In this document: piece after piece, positions 47,001 to 61,815 of the stretch | Numbering within the stretch: the stretch's first letter is position 1 | Layout of the letters: each line of letters starts with the position of its first letter | Origin: Datnioides undecimradiatus | Taxonomy: Eukaryota; Chordata; Actinopteri; Lobotiformes; Datnioididae | DNA: 64,000 nt | Assembly: GCA_008933995.1 (NCBI GenBank) | Contig: WARS01000010.1 | Location: forward strand, 7,295,001-7,359,000 | Direction of reading: 5' to 3' | Position numbers and translations under genes: made by a program | Notes under the pieces: generated by a model | Databases searched by the model: none | What the model was told of the DNA's origin: nothing | What the model saw: only the letters and a program-made list of their open reading frames with translations

Positions 47001-50000
47001 CAAAACAGGTTGTACGTCTGTACCTCTGTCTGAATTCATAACCATCATGGGTGAAAGGGACACTAAAGCCCTGGTCTCACTAGTCAGACCATTGCAGAGA
47101 TCCCTCAATAAAATGCCTCATTAACATCATATTAGTCTTAATTCGTCTTAAATAGCCACATTTTGCATTTTTTTTCACCATTTCATTACAGCACAGTCAA
47201 GTGAAGCATAGTAAAAAATGACTGGACTTGTTTGTCTGTTGCGATGGTGACACTCATTTAATCCATATCAGGTTGCATGGTTATTTAAAGCATTTTGCTG
47301 GACATTCAAACTGTTAGCAGTTGGCATGAAGCAGAAAATTTGTTTTATTTCTCTTTTTCCACTTGCTGCTTGTGGGGATAAAATGAATGAAAAACACATT
47401 TTCATAGACTGATCGAACATTGGAAAATGTCCTTCACAACTCATTCATAAAATTTTATGGTTTATTAAACTGATTTTCTAAACATATAAGAAATCAAATT
47501 GTGTTTCTGCAGCTTCTACAGTAGACATGAGTCGTATCAGGGAAACTAGGTGCGACCTTGAAGATCAATTTTGACAGAAAATGAGGAAGGTGCATTTATC
47601 ATATATTTGCAATCATTTTGTTGTCCTCTCCAGTTCCTATATTTACAGGCTGATTCATCCTTATTCCATAAACGGAGAAGCAGTCAGTACAAGGCTGGAT
47701 CACATGTTGCCAGCAGAGTCCACAGTGCAGTTTAATGATCATTAAAGCACCGTTAATGAAATATTAATGGCATGTTGTCGCTGCCAACTCTCTCCATCAC
47801 TGGCTCATCAGGGGTTGGAGGTCAGGCTGCTGTCTGTCTGGCAGAATTCATCAGGCTGATTAAAAGTACCTGCAAAAGGTTAATGTCGCTTTTTTTTTTC
47901 TCTACCTGGAGTGAGACGGGTCTGTGCGCTGTCCTGGTAGCGTTTACAAAATGTGGAACTGTTTTAACAAAGAGGTGAGATCCTCCTGGTCAGTGCACCA
48001 GGTCGTTCCTTTTCCAGGTGCAAATAGCTTTCTCTCCTGTTGGTGAAAGCGTGAAAGTTTTCAAGAGCTTCCTAAAGAAACTGCCAGAGGCACGTCTGCA
48101 GCCATGATGCAGCAGGTTTAGGTGTCACAGGACATCCTCTGACACCTAAATACAGCCAGGTCCTGGCTCAGACAGCCTTGAGTTGTCACTCAGGATATCC
48201 AGTTGAGGGACATGAGTGATCAAATTCAAGAGTCTGCCAGATGACCCACACTGCGCCAGTCTGAGTAATTTATCTTCTTGTGACAGGAAAGATCCATTAA
48301 GATAGAGGGGAGACTAAAATATAAAGGTTTGCGTTTGCTTAAAGTGACATTTAAAGGTTTTGCCTTCAAATGAAATCACTATTGATTCGATTTTGGGGCG
48401 TTTTATAGCACATTCACTTCACACTTCACAGAGCTCAGGCTTTCGTTGTTACTGATGGGGAGCCTTGGGCGCACAGATCCCACTCCCTTTTGATGTGCTG
48501 ACTGTCTGTCCCAGGGGTGGTTTTGATTGCCTCTTTACTCCCCTCCTATGTAAGTCAATAGGAGCCAGCCTGCCATCTGTGGGAATTGATACCTCTGCTG
48601 AATCATACTATTAAAGTGCTCCTCCATCTTTCTTTCCACTGTCTCTGCCCGCACCCTCTCACCCCGAGCTCCCCTCCCCTTCCTCGTCTCTCCCTTTCTG
48701 AGGGGACGTGTCTTATCTTACTGCTAGAGATGCAGGAGACATGACTGCCAATTGGGGCTAAGGCCGTGTTCACACCGAAAATAGCACTGCATTACAAAAA
48801 GGGGCTGCATTGGCGTGAGCATTAGCTGTACTGGAGAAGATAGAACATGAACACCGTAGTCAATTTTAGAAATACGTCCATGTGTTTGAATGCTTATTAG
48901 ATGCCAAAACACTCCACAGAGGGTAGGAGAGACTATAAGACTCTCATGAGACTCTGGAAAGTTCTTATCTCAATGATTCCATGTTTTAATGCAGTGACAA
49001 CATCTTTTAAAAGTCCATATATCTAAAAAGTCAAATACCTCTACTTTATGCTATGTTGTAAAACTATTTGCACTATTTGCATAAAATATTTTTAGTATTT
49101 TTCAAAAAAAATTGCCCAAATTTTAACAGGCTCTTGCATCTCAAACATGTTGCTGCCGTTCTGCAGCAGGTGCAATATTAAACTAAAACAATATCTACTT
49201 GTAAACTCATCTCTGAATGCAACCCGTTTGAGTAACTTTACTTTGCCTTCAGACATTGGAAAATGTGAAATTGTCCTGCGATTCTCTAGAAATAATGAAC
49301 AAACCAGTTACCAGTGCATAATTCTTAGTGTCACAGAGTAAAACTCAGATCTAAGTTTAGTGTCAGTTGTTTCAGAGAGTTGGGTGCAGCTGAAGTCATT
49401 TGGTCACTCAGTTTGAAACCAGCTCCTAAAACAATGTTTATTTATCGGTGGCATTAATGGCAGCTCATAAATTATTTTCCTGCTCCTCCCGTGTCGCTGT
49501 TTTCAGTTATTCTTGGAGGACAGTTGTGAAAACATGGGAAGTGACAACAGAGGAACAGAAGCTGCAGCCAGCTGACACCTCCAGCCTCTAATGGAGATAC
49601 AGTGTGAGGAGGAGGAGGAGAGTTTGTGCCACTGCTGACTTGTCACTGTGAGCCCAGCAGGCTCATCCTGGTCCTGATTAATGGAGCTGTCTGCCGGGCC
49701 TCGCAGGGGAAGAGCAGGGCTGTTTTCCCATTCACTGAAACCCCGTTTATTTGCCCACAACAGATGGGCCCCCCGGGGCCCCCAGCTCGTTTGCACCTCC
49801 CGTGCCTTATGCACTCAGCATCCTTCATCATAATCAGCGAACAGGTTCTTGAGCACAGCCACCTGACCTACAGGTGACCTCTGTGACTCGTCCACCTTCT
49901 CAAAGTTACCAGATACTCCAAAGACAACGGCTCATTACTCTGGTATTGTCAGGGTTAAACTGGAGGTTGTTTCTTCTTTGTCCTCACTCTGCAGGAGGAC

Positions 50001-53000
50001 AGCACACTGGCAGGATGACAGATCTAGTGGTGCCATGCTGTAGGAGTTTCACATGTTGTTACTCAGACACTGAGATGTCAGATCCACAACCGGGGACATT
50101 GCAGAGTATATTTTCCCATACTATACAAGATATTTGACTTAATAAAATAAAGTAGATAGACTCATTACTTTTAATTTTTGTGTACAGTTCAAATAAAGAA
50201 GGTGAAATGTAGAAGATATTGACTAACTAATGTGAAAATGTCCACAGTATAAAGAAAAGGTGCATTTTTTCTTCTATACAGTAAACAACATTAGTCTACA
50301 GTATTATATTCTCATTAGATGCCCACTCTAAAGGGCAACTTTGATGCATTTGGAGACTGTATGTGTCACATACACTGCAGTGTAAGTGTTGCATGGATAA
50401 GTCGATTAATAAGTTGACCAAACATATTCAAAAATGCTGAAGTCGTGCATCAAACAAAAATTACACAAGTGCTGCTCTTGTGCTACTGAGATGTGACTGC
50501 TCCTTTTCTCTTTTTCATGTTGCTGTAAATTGATTATCTTTGTGTGTTGGACTGTTGATCTGACAAAAGAAGTGTTTGCAAATGTCTCTTTGAGAAATTG
50601 TTATTTTTATGCAATTTTCTTACGTTGTATGGACACATTTGAGAAGCTGGTTTTAAAAAATAATTTAAATTATAAATTAATATATTGATTCATTTCTACT
50701 GAAATCATCAGTTGCAGCTTTGCTACTTTATAAGCCCTTTAGGCAGATATAATATGTTTCATCTACTGACTGACACCTCTCCAGAGGATCTCAGCATCTC
50801 AGACTGTAACAGCTTAGGGTCAAGAAATTCTTAATTGGATAACAGCGGCATGTGGCTGATCCAAACCCTGTAAAAGTAGAAGTAAAACAGCCAATTAAAC
50901 ATTTTCTGGTTTCAAGCATTAACCAGTGTTTTTTTGTGCCAGAATGTTTTTTTTTTCTTGTCTGAATTAAAATTAAGCACTTGTACTTGTAAATCTAATC
51001 ACCAGGTTCTGCCAAATGAGACAAATGCAGCACCAGACTGAAAAAAATGCCTTGTCCCAGAAGCGTCTGTGCTCTGCCATGTCTCATGAGCTTTTCATTC
51101 ACACAGCAGATTGTCTTTGTTTGTCTGAGATTCATGATGAATTCCACATCTTGGATCGAGGAGACAGTTTTGAAACTCCCAGTTAATTGTTACAAATGTA
51201 CAAATCGACTTCTTTTGTTTAACCCTCAGATTTAGGGGAATTGAGCCTGCCTTATCCTTCCTTCTCCGCTGTGGTGACATTGGACATTGTTTCCTCTTCC
51301 TGCTGATGGCTGTTGTTCTTTTCACTATCAGGGAGAAGCAGGACAGGAGTTTTTCTGTTGCTGCTGATTCACTACAGATTAGATTGCTGTCCCCAAGTGT
51401 GAGATTGCTTGGTTTCACTCTGTAACATTACATGAAGCTTATATAGTACGGGTTATATTGCATGCTTTGATTGAAGAATAAGGCTCTTTGATGTCTCATA
51501 ACTGGTCTTTACATTAATACAAAGCTGTGTCTAAAGCATTTGTGACAGATTTAGCAAAGCCTTGACAGGGAATCACATTTAGAAATAGCTTCCTTCCTGA
51601 TTATTTCCCGGGAAGTTGAACTCCTCTCCTCTCTGACTGACCCTGCCACTCTTTCTTCTTAGTGGGGTGTAAAACATATGTTTCGTTTGGGAGAATTAGC
51701 TAGATCTCCAAATGTAAACTGATTATGGATTAAGAGTAAGAGAGTGGAGTCAGTCCTAGCCTAACAGCTCTTTCACAGCTCTTTCCTTTTTACTGCTCAC
51801 TTCGCTTTTGTACTTTCAGTCCTACCACCCTTTTTTCTCGTGGCACACATCTCAGGTGTCGCCAAAACAGTCTTCGCACCTCATTTTGGCTCAGTGAAGG
51901 CTCGTGCTGCCAGGTGATCTGGCTGAAAAATGACGTAAGTGTAGTTTGCATTACTACAGAAGGAGGCGGTTTACAGCTTAAAATCCAACAGATTTTCACA
52001 CCTCTGACACCATTTGGCAGCCACTAAATACAGGTGACAGGATTAATTGACCATACAAGTAACCCCCCACCCACATTCCCTTCTTGATTTTATATGTCGA
52101 CCAAAGCATCAGTTCTAGCCGACAACTTCTCCTGCTTCTTTTTCATGTCATCATATTGGCTGACTTGTTTTAAACAATGAGTCTTAAAAAGAACTACAGA
52201 GCACATGATATAATGCTAAAAGACTAACGCTTGAGCTAACAAACCCCAGGATTAACTTTAGCACCATAGCCAGTTGATCCTTGAATATATATTTAAATTA
52301 ACTGCAGCTTAATTTTCTTTGCTTAGCGGACATAATTAGAGAAGGAGAGCTGTTAGATTTATGTTTATTGTTTGTATTTTCTCTTTTTTTATTTTCTTAG
52401 TATCTTTTCACTTTTAGGATAAAGTGTTACCAGCATAACAAGTTTGATTGAGGTTGATGAAGTCTGAAGTTGATACAGCATCCAGGACTAGTTTCTGAAC
52501 CGCTTCTGTCCTGACTGATCTTTTTTTTAAAATGCAACCTGTATTTTGACTAAATATGACAGCCATTTGGCCTTATGAGTAACACTCATTTGGGAAATTA
52601 CTATGGATAGCAAGCCAGTTATCCAGACATGCTAAAAGACTCTGCTAACAAAGCAGGCGAATTAACAGCTAAACCGAAGGGTCAACCTTCAAACTCTGTA
52701 TTGATAGAGCATTACTCTTACAGCTCCAGATACTGACATGACATGCGGAGAGAGAGCTTGGTTATGGTTGCTAAGCTTTGATTGGACAATCAGTGTTCAG
52801 GGTTTAGCAAACGGTCAATTAAGAAACATAAAAAACTGGCTGGTACGTGCCTTTGTACACCTCATTCTTTTGTGATCATGAATGGTATGCTCGCAGCTGA
52901 TCAGATGGTTTGCTGCCTTTTGTGTGTAATGCCCTCACATGGTATTCCAGCCCACCTCCGTTTAATCTCTTTGGGCCTGAGCCAACTCTAAATGCACAGA

Positions 53001-56000
53001 TCGCCTCTTTTCACAGAGACAGCAGTGTCAGCAGGGCTGTGCTTCTCCACTGAGCCCCCGAGCAGACCCCTGGGTCACTGTCTCACATGCCCTGAAAAGG
53101 AGGTTGAACCTGTGGGCCCAGTGCTGTAAAGTGGCCTGGTACTCATCAGCTGCTGGAGGTGTTTTGTCTAAAGCTTTTTCATTCATTTACTCTGCTGTGT
53201 GAGTGTGCCTTTAACATTAAACAAGCAAAGGCAGACGTGTAAATATTTAGCCTTCCATGTTTGAGAGAGTTCAAAGGCGGCCGAAGAAATGAATGAGGGA
53301 CATGCTCCAACTTCTGCTACCCAGATAAAAGACGCTGAATTAAAAGTCCATAAAGAACCCTCACAGCTAAACCTACAGTTTCATTGTATGGGGACAGCAA
53401 TTAATCACAAAACCTGTCTTTAATGTAGGACACCAAAGCTTTCAGTTTCACAAGTCCCTTGAGTTTCCAACCACAGTTTTTGATTAATGTGCCTTAAATT
53501 CAAACCTCACCATCCTGTAAGCCAAGGTTAGTTATTAGCTATTGCTCAAAATGACATGCATATTGGGGCACATAAGAGGAAAACTGTTTTAGGGGTCTGG
53601 ACACAGGTGAAATGTCATGGTTAAAGTGTGCAAGAGGTCATTTTAGGGACAAGCATGGTTACCTTTGCTTAAAAACCAGACTGGTGTCCAATGTCTAGAC
53701 ATTCTGATGAGGAAGGTCATGACCCTTCTTAAAAGTGTAGAAGCTGCGTGGGAGAACAGTTCATGTGATGCAATCAAACTTCCTCATTTTGACTCCTCCA
53801 TGAATTTTAAACTCCCTGAAATGATGACTGTACACTACACACTGCATGTTGACTGTTTTTTCCCCACATTTATATTTAATGTGGATAAGCAGGGCTGTGA
53901 TTATCCCCAGAAATTGATATGTGAATAAGATTTTTTTTATCATATAAAGAAACTACATGAAATTCCTTATGGCATTTAGATAAATCAGACATATCTTCAT
54001 TATCTACAGCATCACCAGATGGTTCATGGTTAGGTCAAGCAGATGAACCGACATCATGGAAAATGTCAAAGCTGTCAATGGGAAAAAAAAGAAATGCACT
54101 TTGAAGGCCAGGAAGGTTCTCACACACATATGACTTAAACTCTCCATAAATAAGTAAAATCTCCAAAGTTTTGGACCTGAGAATTCAACTGAGGTAGGAT
54201 TTCTCTGCTTCTGCTAGAGGCAAACCAGGAACTAAGATGTGGAAAGACCCGAATTAAATTCTTTTCCTGGTTTTCTGAGAATGATAATGGTGTCGTTCTT
54301 ACAGCAGGAAATAAACACTCTTCCATCAGAATGCTAATGTGAGGGCTGGTTGTTCATTTATTGGATTTGTGTGGGATGTTTCTTAATGACTGGAAGTGAA
54401 GATGAAAGAAAGAATAAACAGGGTGAAATTCCATGAATGCCTTTGGGGACAGTCAGTCTTATATCACCGTGGGTGAGTATGACAAGCTGTCTATAGGGAT
54501 CATATGCCTTTTCCAGCTATTTATACTGTGTCATATAGCAATTTCACACAAATGTACAGATTTTTCAGAGGAAGTCAGTAAAGCGGTATACGCTGTTAAC
54601 AATACCAGTGGTTTATCAGGTTGTTCATGACCCAGTGTGACATCTAATTGACTCTTATTTTAGTGTACAGTTACTGTATTTATCTCATTCTATCAGCAAA
54701 ATCCACTTTACTGCTGTCTAGCCAGATTGTCAACACTCATATTTTAAATAATTAAATATTTTTGAATACTCAACATCACTCCTGTATCCGTCAACATATC
54801 AGTAGGTCTGGTCCTCATAAACAAAATGAGCCCTCAGGCCTGGTTGTATGTGTTATGGCAGTCCTGGCTCACTAAAGTCTGGTTGTGTCCCATTATCCTT
54901 AACGGGGAAAGAGGCTGCAAAGATGTCACTATATAGTAAGTAAACGTTACCTTTAGTAGAGCTTTTGTTGTTGGACTTGTTGCCTGTTTTGTGTATTAGT
55001 TTAGAGACTGCCATAAGCTCATAATTGCTGCAAGTTTAACCAATAGCAACACAGATTTTACAGATGAGCTATCATACTTGATATCAAGGAAACAATTTCC
55101 TAATTTTCAAATAGCCATGTTATCCAGGAAAATAAAATATGCCATAAAACCATATCTGAAACTTAAAGGAGAAATTGAGAGTTCTGCTAGAGGCATGAAA
55201 TCACAGTTGTTGGCGAGGGAAAGCCCTGTTAAGCCTTTTGGCTTGAATGTACCCTTGCTTTCTGCATGTTAGGATACCTGTCTACTCTTCTGTTGGTCAG
55301 GAGATCTGACTGTCTTGACTCTGGTGTTCGTACTGTGTTTAGAGTTCAAATCAAACATCCAAATTGCAATTCTAAATATGTAAACTTAAGATTTCCTCGT
55401 GTACACATATTACACATACAATTGGCCAATAAAGCTGATACTGAAGCAAACAACTATTTGGGTGATTACCAATTATTCTGCAGGTTTTTCTCAATCAATC
55501 ATTTGGTCTGATAAGGGTCAGGAAACTGGAAGAAAAATGAAAGTTTTACAAGAGTCTAAAGTGACATAGATGCTATCCCTTTTTTTTTTAATCGATAACC
55601 AATAATGCGACAAATTCTTTCATTTTAAAGCTGGAACCATCTACTATTTGGTTTTATTTTTGCTCAAAAAGTGACTGAAATGATTAATCCATTATCAAAA
55701 TAGTTGCTGATTATTTTTCTGCCAGATGACTTATCAATTAATCAACCTTAAGATTGAGTGTTAAGTATTCGCTCCCCTCACATGATCAACTCTGCAGCCT
55801 AAACAACCAACACAACTGTCTTGAGAGCTCCCTCAGAAGTCTTAAATATCAAACAAAATCTTTTCCATCTCTACATTTCTGTCCATCTCATGTGACGTGA
55901 ACAGAGATGCATTGAGGAAGTCAATTGATTGGTCATGCCTGAGTGCCAATTAGTGAAGCAATTAAAGATCAAGAGGTAGGCGATGTAACACGCAACACAA
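47001..56000. other. Gene-poor region downstream of myc, middle part
   Basis: No coding exon recognised. Candidate conserved non-coding blocks by composition are 47690-47800 (clustered TAAT motifs, GTTAATGAAATATTAATGG), 49500-49870 (GC-rich, ATGGGCCCCCCGGGGCCC) and 52900-53160. A promoter-like phrase, GGCCGTGTTCACACCGAAAA near 48762, recalls a fish MITE but I cannot bound it. Whether these blocks are conserved needs alignment. Confidence 0.4.
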
Positions 56001-59000
56001 ACAAACACACATATACTCATAAGATATATGGGATTGTCTTATATTTAGACATGTTTTATTGATTATGAGCCTCCGGGCATCTGTGTTACAATGTTATGAT
56101 ACTCAAACTTTTAATCTGGAGTTTCTCACAGAAACAAATGGAAAACATCACTTTGAACTTGTTGTCAACAGAACAGGTTTATATCTCTGTGTATTAGTGC
56201 ACATTTTTGTTTTGAAAAATAGTTCTGCTGTCAAGTGGCATGAACATTGGATGTGGATGAGAGCAAAGATTCATGTTATAAAATCAGCTGTCATACATTA
56301 TTCTTCTCTGACAGTCAATACCAGACAATACAATAACAGTCACTGTTACTACTTTCATTTTATGCAGCTCATGTGACAGATCTGTTATTAAGAGGAAGTT
56401 GAGACCCAGCGAACAGGAGGAGGCTTTACATCTCAGCTATTTTCGCTTGAGATCCCATGTTGTTTGTTGTATGAGTGTGTGTGGCGGAAAACGTCAGATA
56501 TAGAGGTCTGATTGTTTATGTTTGTCACGTGTTGCTTTCATGCTAAAATTATGGCTTCAAAATGGGTCAAACAAGCCAAGTTTCTGTCTGTCCTCTTAAA
56601 TTTCCAGGGGTTCCATGAAGGCCTATCATTGTCTTAATTAAGGCCGTTTAAGCATCGTAAGTTCTCCAGGCTGAATGCTCCTGTCTTGCTCCTCTTTGTC
56701 CTTGCTCCTTCGGGGGGGGGGGCACTCTGGGATCTGGTTCTGCACCTGTTGATTGGAGCGTACGTCTTTCCCGTTTTACGTCTTGAATTTACAGCCCTCA
56801 GCTGGAGGGGTGACTTTTCACCCAGCCTCTATGGGAGAGTCGCAGCAGCTGTGATGACTTCACTGGCTCCTCAAGTAAAAAGACATGGAGGAGAGGAGAC
56901 CCTCTCTGCGCCTTGAACCTGATAGCAGCCTGATTTGACACACTGCCTCCATCAGCTGTTAGCTTCTATCTGATTGAACCGATTTTCAAAGAAATAAAAA
57001 GGTGTATTCATTCCTCCTTGTGGTCTCATTTGTGTCTTATTCATGAGAATCAAAAGACAGGCAGGAAGAGACCACTAAAATGTCCCCAGTTCTTCATATG
57101 TGTGGTCCTTGGCAACAGAAAATGGACTTTTATATGAGGCAAGCAGCTGTGTGAAGAGAAACATTAGCAATGCTGACTCATTACAAAGAGGAGCTGAACA
57201 GTCTGTGCCAATTTATTTCTGGTTTGGCAGAGAAAGAAACACTTCGACTGGATAACAGTGTCTCAGTGTGAGGAGAAATCTCTGCTTTGTAAATGGATGA
57301 TTTTAGGAAGAGCCCCATTACCAGGCAGCTCCTCTTGCCTGCTGGCTTTCCTCTGGAGCAGCTGTCGGTCAGCGTGTCAGTGGGTAAATCTCTGAAATAC
57401 AGATTGCTAATGAGGCTGGAGCTCTTGAGGAAGGCCTGGCCCTGAACTCAGCATTGCAGATTTCTGCAGGGGGATCAAGCAAGGAGGTTCCCCTGCTGTA
57501 TCTAGGGAAGGTTTTAGGTGTCTAAATGTAACACATGTTGCATAAATTCTGTAAATAAGTACACTCATCTGTGCATTGAGAGGTCTGGCTTTGCTGTTGT
57601 TGAGTATTTTCTAACTAAGTCTTGAGATCTTGTTGTGGTGGTCAGTAAACCCTTGGTGGTCTTTCAAACCCAGAGCAGGTCCAGGTCAGAGCTTTGACCT
57701 CTCTCCAGGATTGTTTCTGCCGACTGTCGCCCTTGTGTTTGTCACTCCGGTCAGGAGGTTTCAGGGTAATGAGCATGTTGTTGATGAAAGATTGGTCACA
57801 GATCATGGTTGGAGCTGCTGCCGCTACCATCAGCGTTGCTGCGCATTCCTGCTGGTTCACGTTACAGTGGAGATATGAAGCAGCTGGAGTTTGACAAGTT
57901 TAGTAACTGGTGACTCAAAGGGGCTGACGTTGCTTTCATTCAACTAGTTAGAGGCAGCTCATTGCAGATCTCATATGCTACCCAATCTTCCATGACTTCA
58001 TTGGATGCAATAAATGGGATTCATCTGGGTGGGTGGGGGGTGATTGCACTGAACGGCTTTTAAGAGTTAAAAGTAAAAATCGTTTTCTCTCATTTAAGCC
58101 CTTAGTCCCAACAAAAATGTCATTGTTCTTCCTGCAAAGTTGAGCTTTTGCAAAACAGACTCCAGGATTTTGTGTTTTGGGTCTAGGGGGTAAACTGAAT
58201 TTTCGGTGACCAATCTTGAAACTTTTATGTTGATTTTGTCAGACAACATCCCAACTGTGTAATAGTGATTTGGATGGAGTGCTCAGGGGTCAGCAGCTGA
58301 TTGTTAAATTGTAGATGTTTGATGTTTGAATATTGCATTCTTTTCCCTCTATTGGCACAAGATTATTTTTGAATATATCTTGTATATATTGAAGGAACAG
58401 CATCCTAAAAGGTAAAAATCACTCTATTGATGAACTCACAGTGTATGGACACTAGCATCTTATAACAAGTTCATTTTTGCTATTGATGAACCGTATATAG
58501 ATTTTAACCACAATGGATGAGACATTTTTTTAAAAATGGATATACATTTTCTAGACAAGTAATCATACTCCATTTGCTCATTAAGATGTTTACCCAATGG
58601 ACCTTGTGGTCAGATTGTACTAGTGATTTTGTGGTGAGAAATCCTCCAATTCATATGAGGAGCTACATGTGTCTCCTGATAGGGCTCAAATTTGAGTAAA
58701 CACTATTCATTTCTCTGCTAAATAATGTAATTCTATGTGTGTACAATGAAAATAGACTGGGAAAAAAAGAGGTGTGGTGGACAGATGAGTCAGGGATGGT
58801 TCTTTATTGTTTTAGTTACGGAGGATGGATATTTGGTGGAGATGCCAGACTTCAAGCTTTTGTTTGGTATTGTTCCTTTTTACTTTTTGTGTTTTTGTAC
58901 TGTATCACCTATGGCCATAATCCTTTTTTTTTAGATAATAAAGTTACATTTGATCTGAACTGATGCTGGATGGTGATTCCAGTCTAATGTGTTGCTGGTA

Positions 59001-61286
59001 TCATGACATTAGAGTTTTTATGGACGGCAGCCAGACATTTCCCTGTGTGACCTATTGTAGACGAGACTTTCCCTCCGAGCGCCTCTGTTATCAAGTGACT
59101 GACCTGGTTTAATCACCATCAGATGAAACGGGATTGCCCACAGCACAACAAAGTCACGGTGGGAAATGTCACACAAGCTCCCCTGCATTCCTTGGTGTTT
59201 TAGCAGCAGTTAATTTGGTTGTTGCTAACCATGTATAAATAGCAGTGGTGCATAAATGAAAGTGCAGTGCAGCGCCTGACTGTCCTAAAGAGCTGCCGCA
59301 TGCTGGAAAGGTACATGTGACTAACTGACAGTGAGTGGATTTCATCTCAGTGCCAGTTTTAGTCAGGCTGCGCTCGGACACCAAACCTCCACAAATAGTG
59401 TGAGATCACATGAGAAGGCACGGTGCCAGATGGGTCGTGTTGGTTACAACCTCGCCCACATTCTTTTGATTTTCTGTCAGCCCCCTGGAAATACATTTTC
59501 TCTGACACGTGGCGCCCCTGCTTTTACAGCCACTCAGCTGCTCAAGAAGCCAACCTCTGTGTGAACCATATAATGTCCTTATAATGCTCATGGGACAATG
59601 ATAGAAGCACCAAATATGTTAGCAGTAAAGAGACGTGAACAAGGACCTCCTCTACAACTGTTTTACTCTACTATATACGATCCATAGCTGATTTAAAAAG
59701 GAACTTCATAATTCATAATTATTTTTTTTGTAAAATCCAGGGTACACCAACATTATGAAAGTACAATAGCCAATCAAAGTGTCTCTTTGGAGGAGCAGAC
59801 CATTTTAAACTGGCCTTTATGTCAGCAACAAACCCTGCTTTTTAAGGGTGCATCAGTGTTACCAAGATGACTTTCAGTCTGGATTTTTAGGCTAAAATAT
59901 GATGATTCCCAATAGTTTCGTTCTTTTTTTATCTTGTGTGTGTGTTTGTGAGACACCCCTCTGGGATTGTCTTTGAAGACCATTACATTCAAAACCAGAA
60001 TGTTTTGCTTCATCAACCTCTAAGGACAAAATGACAATATAATAAAGATCATAATTATAGTTGTTCCACATACAAGCAAGTGAGGTTGCATCCTCTGCTG
60101 TTGTGTGATTTCAGCAGTCACATTACGACGTCAGTGTCACTGTGAAATGCTGCCTTTAGCTTTACAACCAGAGGCCACACTAAACTGCCATGTGGTTTAT
60201 GGCCTGAGTGCCTGCTAAAATTAGCGTAGATTCAACAAGTTCATCAAGGTGTTGAACCCACTTGACGTTTTAACCCTTTAATACCTCACTGAGGAGCAAG
60301 TCATTAGAAACTCGACGTTGTGTAACCAGACTTTGTTTCGAAACCCACAGAACTTTCGTTACCATGAGGTCTACAATTCTAGGACATATTGAGAGATGTC
60401 AGGCTGAATTTTGGGGAAATGTGTTTAAAATGACATATTTGTGACTGATGGTACTATACTAAGAGAAGGATCATGAGGGCTGTATTGGATAGTTCTGTTG
60501 GAGTCTTTTAGTGAGGCATTGAGTCGACTTCAATTCTATTTTTAATTACTTTGGGTACTTTTTGTCACAGTTAAATTGCGTGCTGTTATACTGAGAAATA
60601 ATCTTAGTATTACTATAAATAAATACCGTAATATTTAGTCCACAACATTTAAATCAATGAGGGTCCTTTAGTATTTGAAACACTTCCACTTGATTTGTGG
60701 ATTGTGAGTTGTCTAACCTAACCAAAGGGTTGAATCAACACTTTTCTAAAACAGTTCCAACATTAGCCTCTGCTGGCAAATGCATTAGCATTAGCATTAC
60801 TTGCAACACATTTTGTCGTGTTATTAACTTTACAAAGTCAGTTTAGAAATTTATTGAATCTGTAGTATGTTCACCTGTACCATTTACTATTATTCTACAA
60901 TCACTTGTTCCACATTTTTACTGTTTAGGTTTAATGATACTTCAGAGGTAAAAGAAGGGGAGAGATTGTTCGTTAACATGCAAATCTTCACAAGAAAAAA
61001 AGAAACGCAAAAGCTGTCCAGATAAAAAGATTGTGCTTTATTTGAAGCTTTGTGACCCTTCATTTATTCTCTTTTCTGTCTTTATCATTTTACTGTTTCA
61101 CAACTAACACGCTATCAACTCATATTGAAAGCAGTGGCTCATTTGCAAAGTTGAAAGTTGTTTTTTTGTTGGGTTTTTTTTTTTTTTTTGCTTGTCGCTA
61201 ACTTGCATTATGAAACAGTTAGCCCACTAACGAACAGTCACATCAGTAGCTAAGCATCACTGTCTTCGCCTCTCTCTGTCTTGCAG
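56001..61286. other. Gene-poor region downstream of myc, distal part
   Basis: AT-rich DNA with an 11-G run at 56712-56722 and a block at 57180-57480 of more balanced composition. The ORFs (for example 57630-57878 and 59331-59564) have no motifs, signal peptides or splice-supported ends. Confidence 0.4.
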
Positions 61287-61815
61287 GACGAGTGGCGTTG
61301 CAGACCCTTGTACAGCCACAAAGTTTTACTGCAGCTGTCCTACTTGTAGACGACTGAAGATACAGATCTGAATGAATGGGAAGGATGCAAAGGTGGAAGC
61401 AGTCAGTGTTGGATTCGGTTTCACTGAGTATTAATGGAACACACACGCACACATACACACACACTCTTGCATACATACAGATACTGCATGTTTTTAATAC
61501 TATCTACTTCCCCTTTCTTTGAGAGGACACTGATACACCCTGAATGGGCCCCTGTGGTGATACATTGTGGTTGGGAAGTACCTAGTGTTACAACTGTCAT
61601 GCTGGTTTGCTTAAAGGGACAGTGCTGATCACTTTCACATGCAGTATGTCCTCTTTTAAGGGCTTTGAAACATCCATATGGTTGGATGTTTGAGGTATTG
61701 CCATAATAATGAGCAAGCATTTTTTCTGTGCAGCCTTCACTACAGCTCCTGAATGAGGAGAACATTGATAAAACATGCAGTAGTAACTAATAAAATCATG
61801 AAATATTAATCCGCA
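61287..61815 (+). ncRNA. Candidate terminal exon of a spliced transcript
   Basis: A strong acceptor, CCTCTCTCTGTCTTGCAG, ends at 61286, and AATAAA follows at 61789-61794 with a T-rich tract after it, giving a plausible last exon of about 530 bases. If joined to the donor at 39778, the phase-2 frame continues for 27 codons (SGVADPCTATKFYCSCPTCR then RLKIQI) to a TGA. The connection is inference: the implied intron is 21.5 kb and other exons may lie between. Confidence 0.25.
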
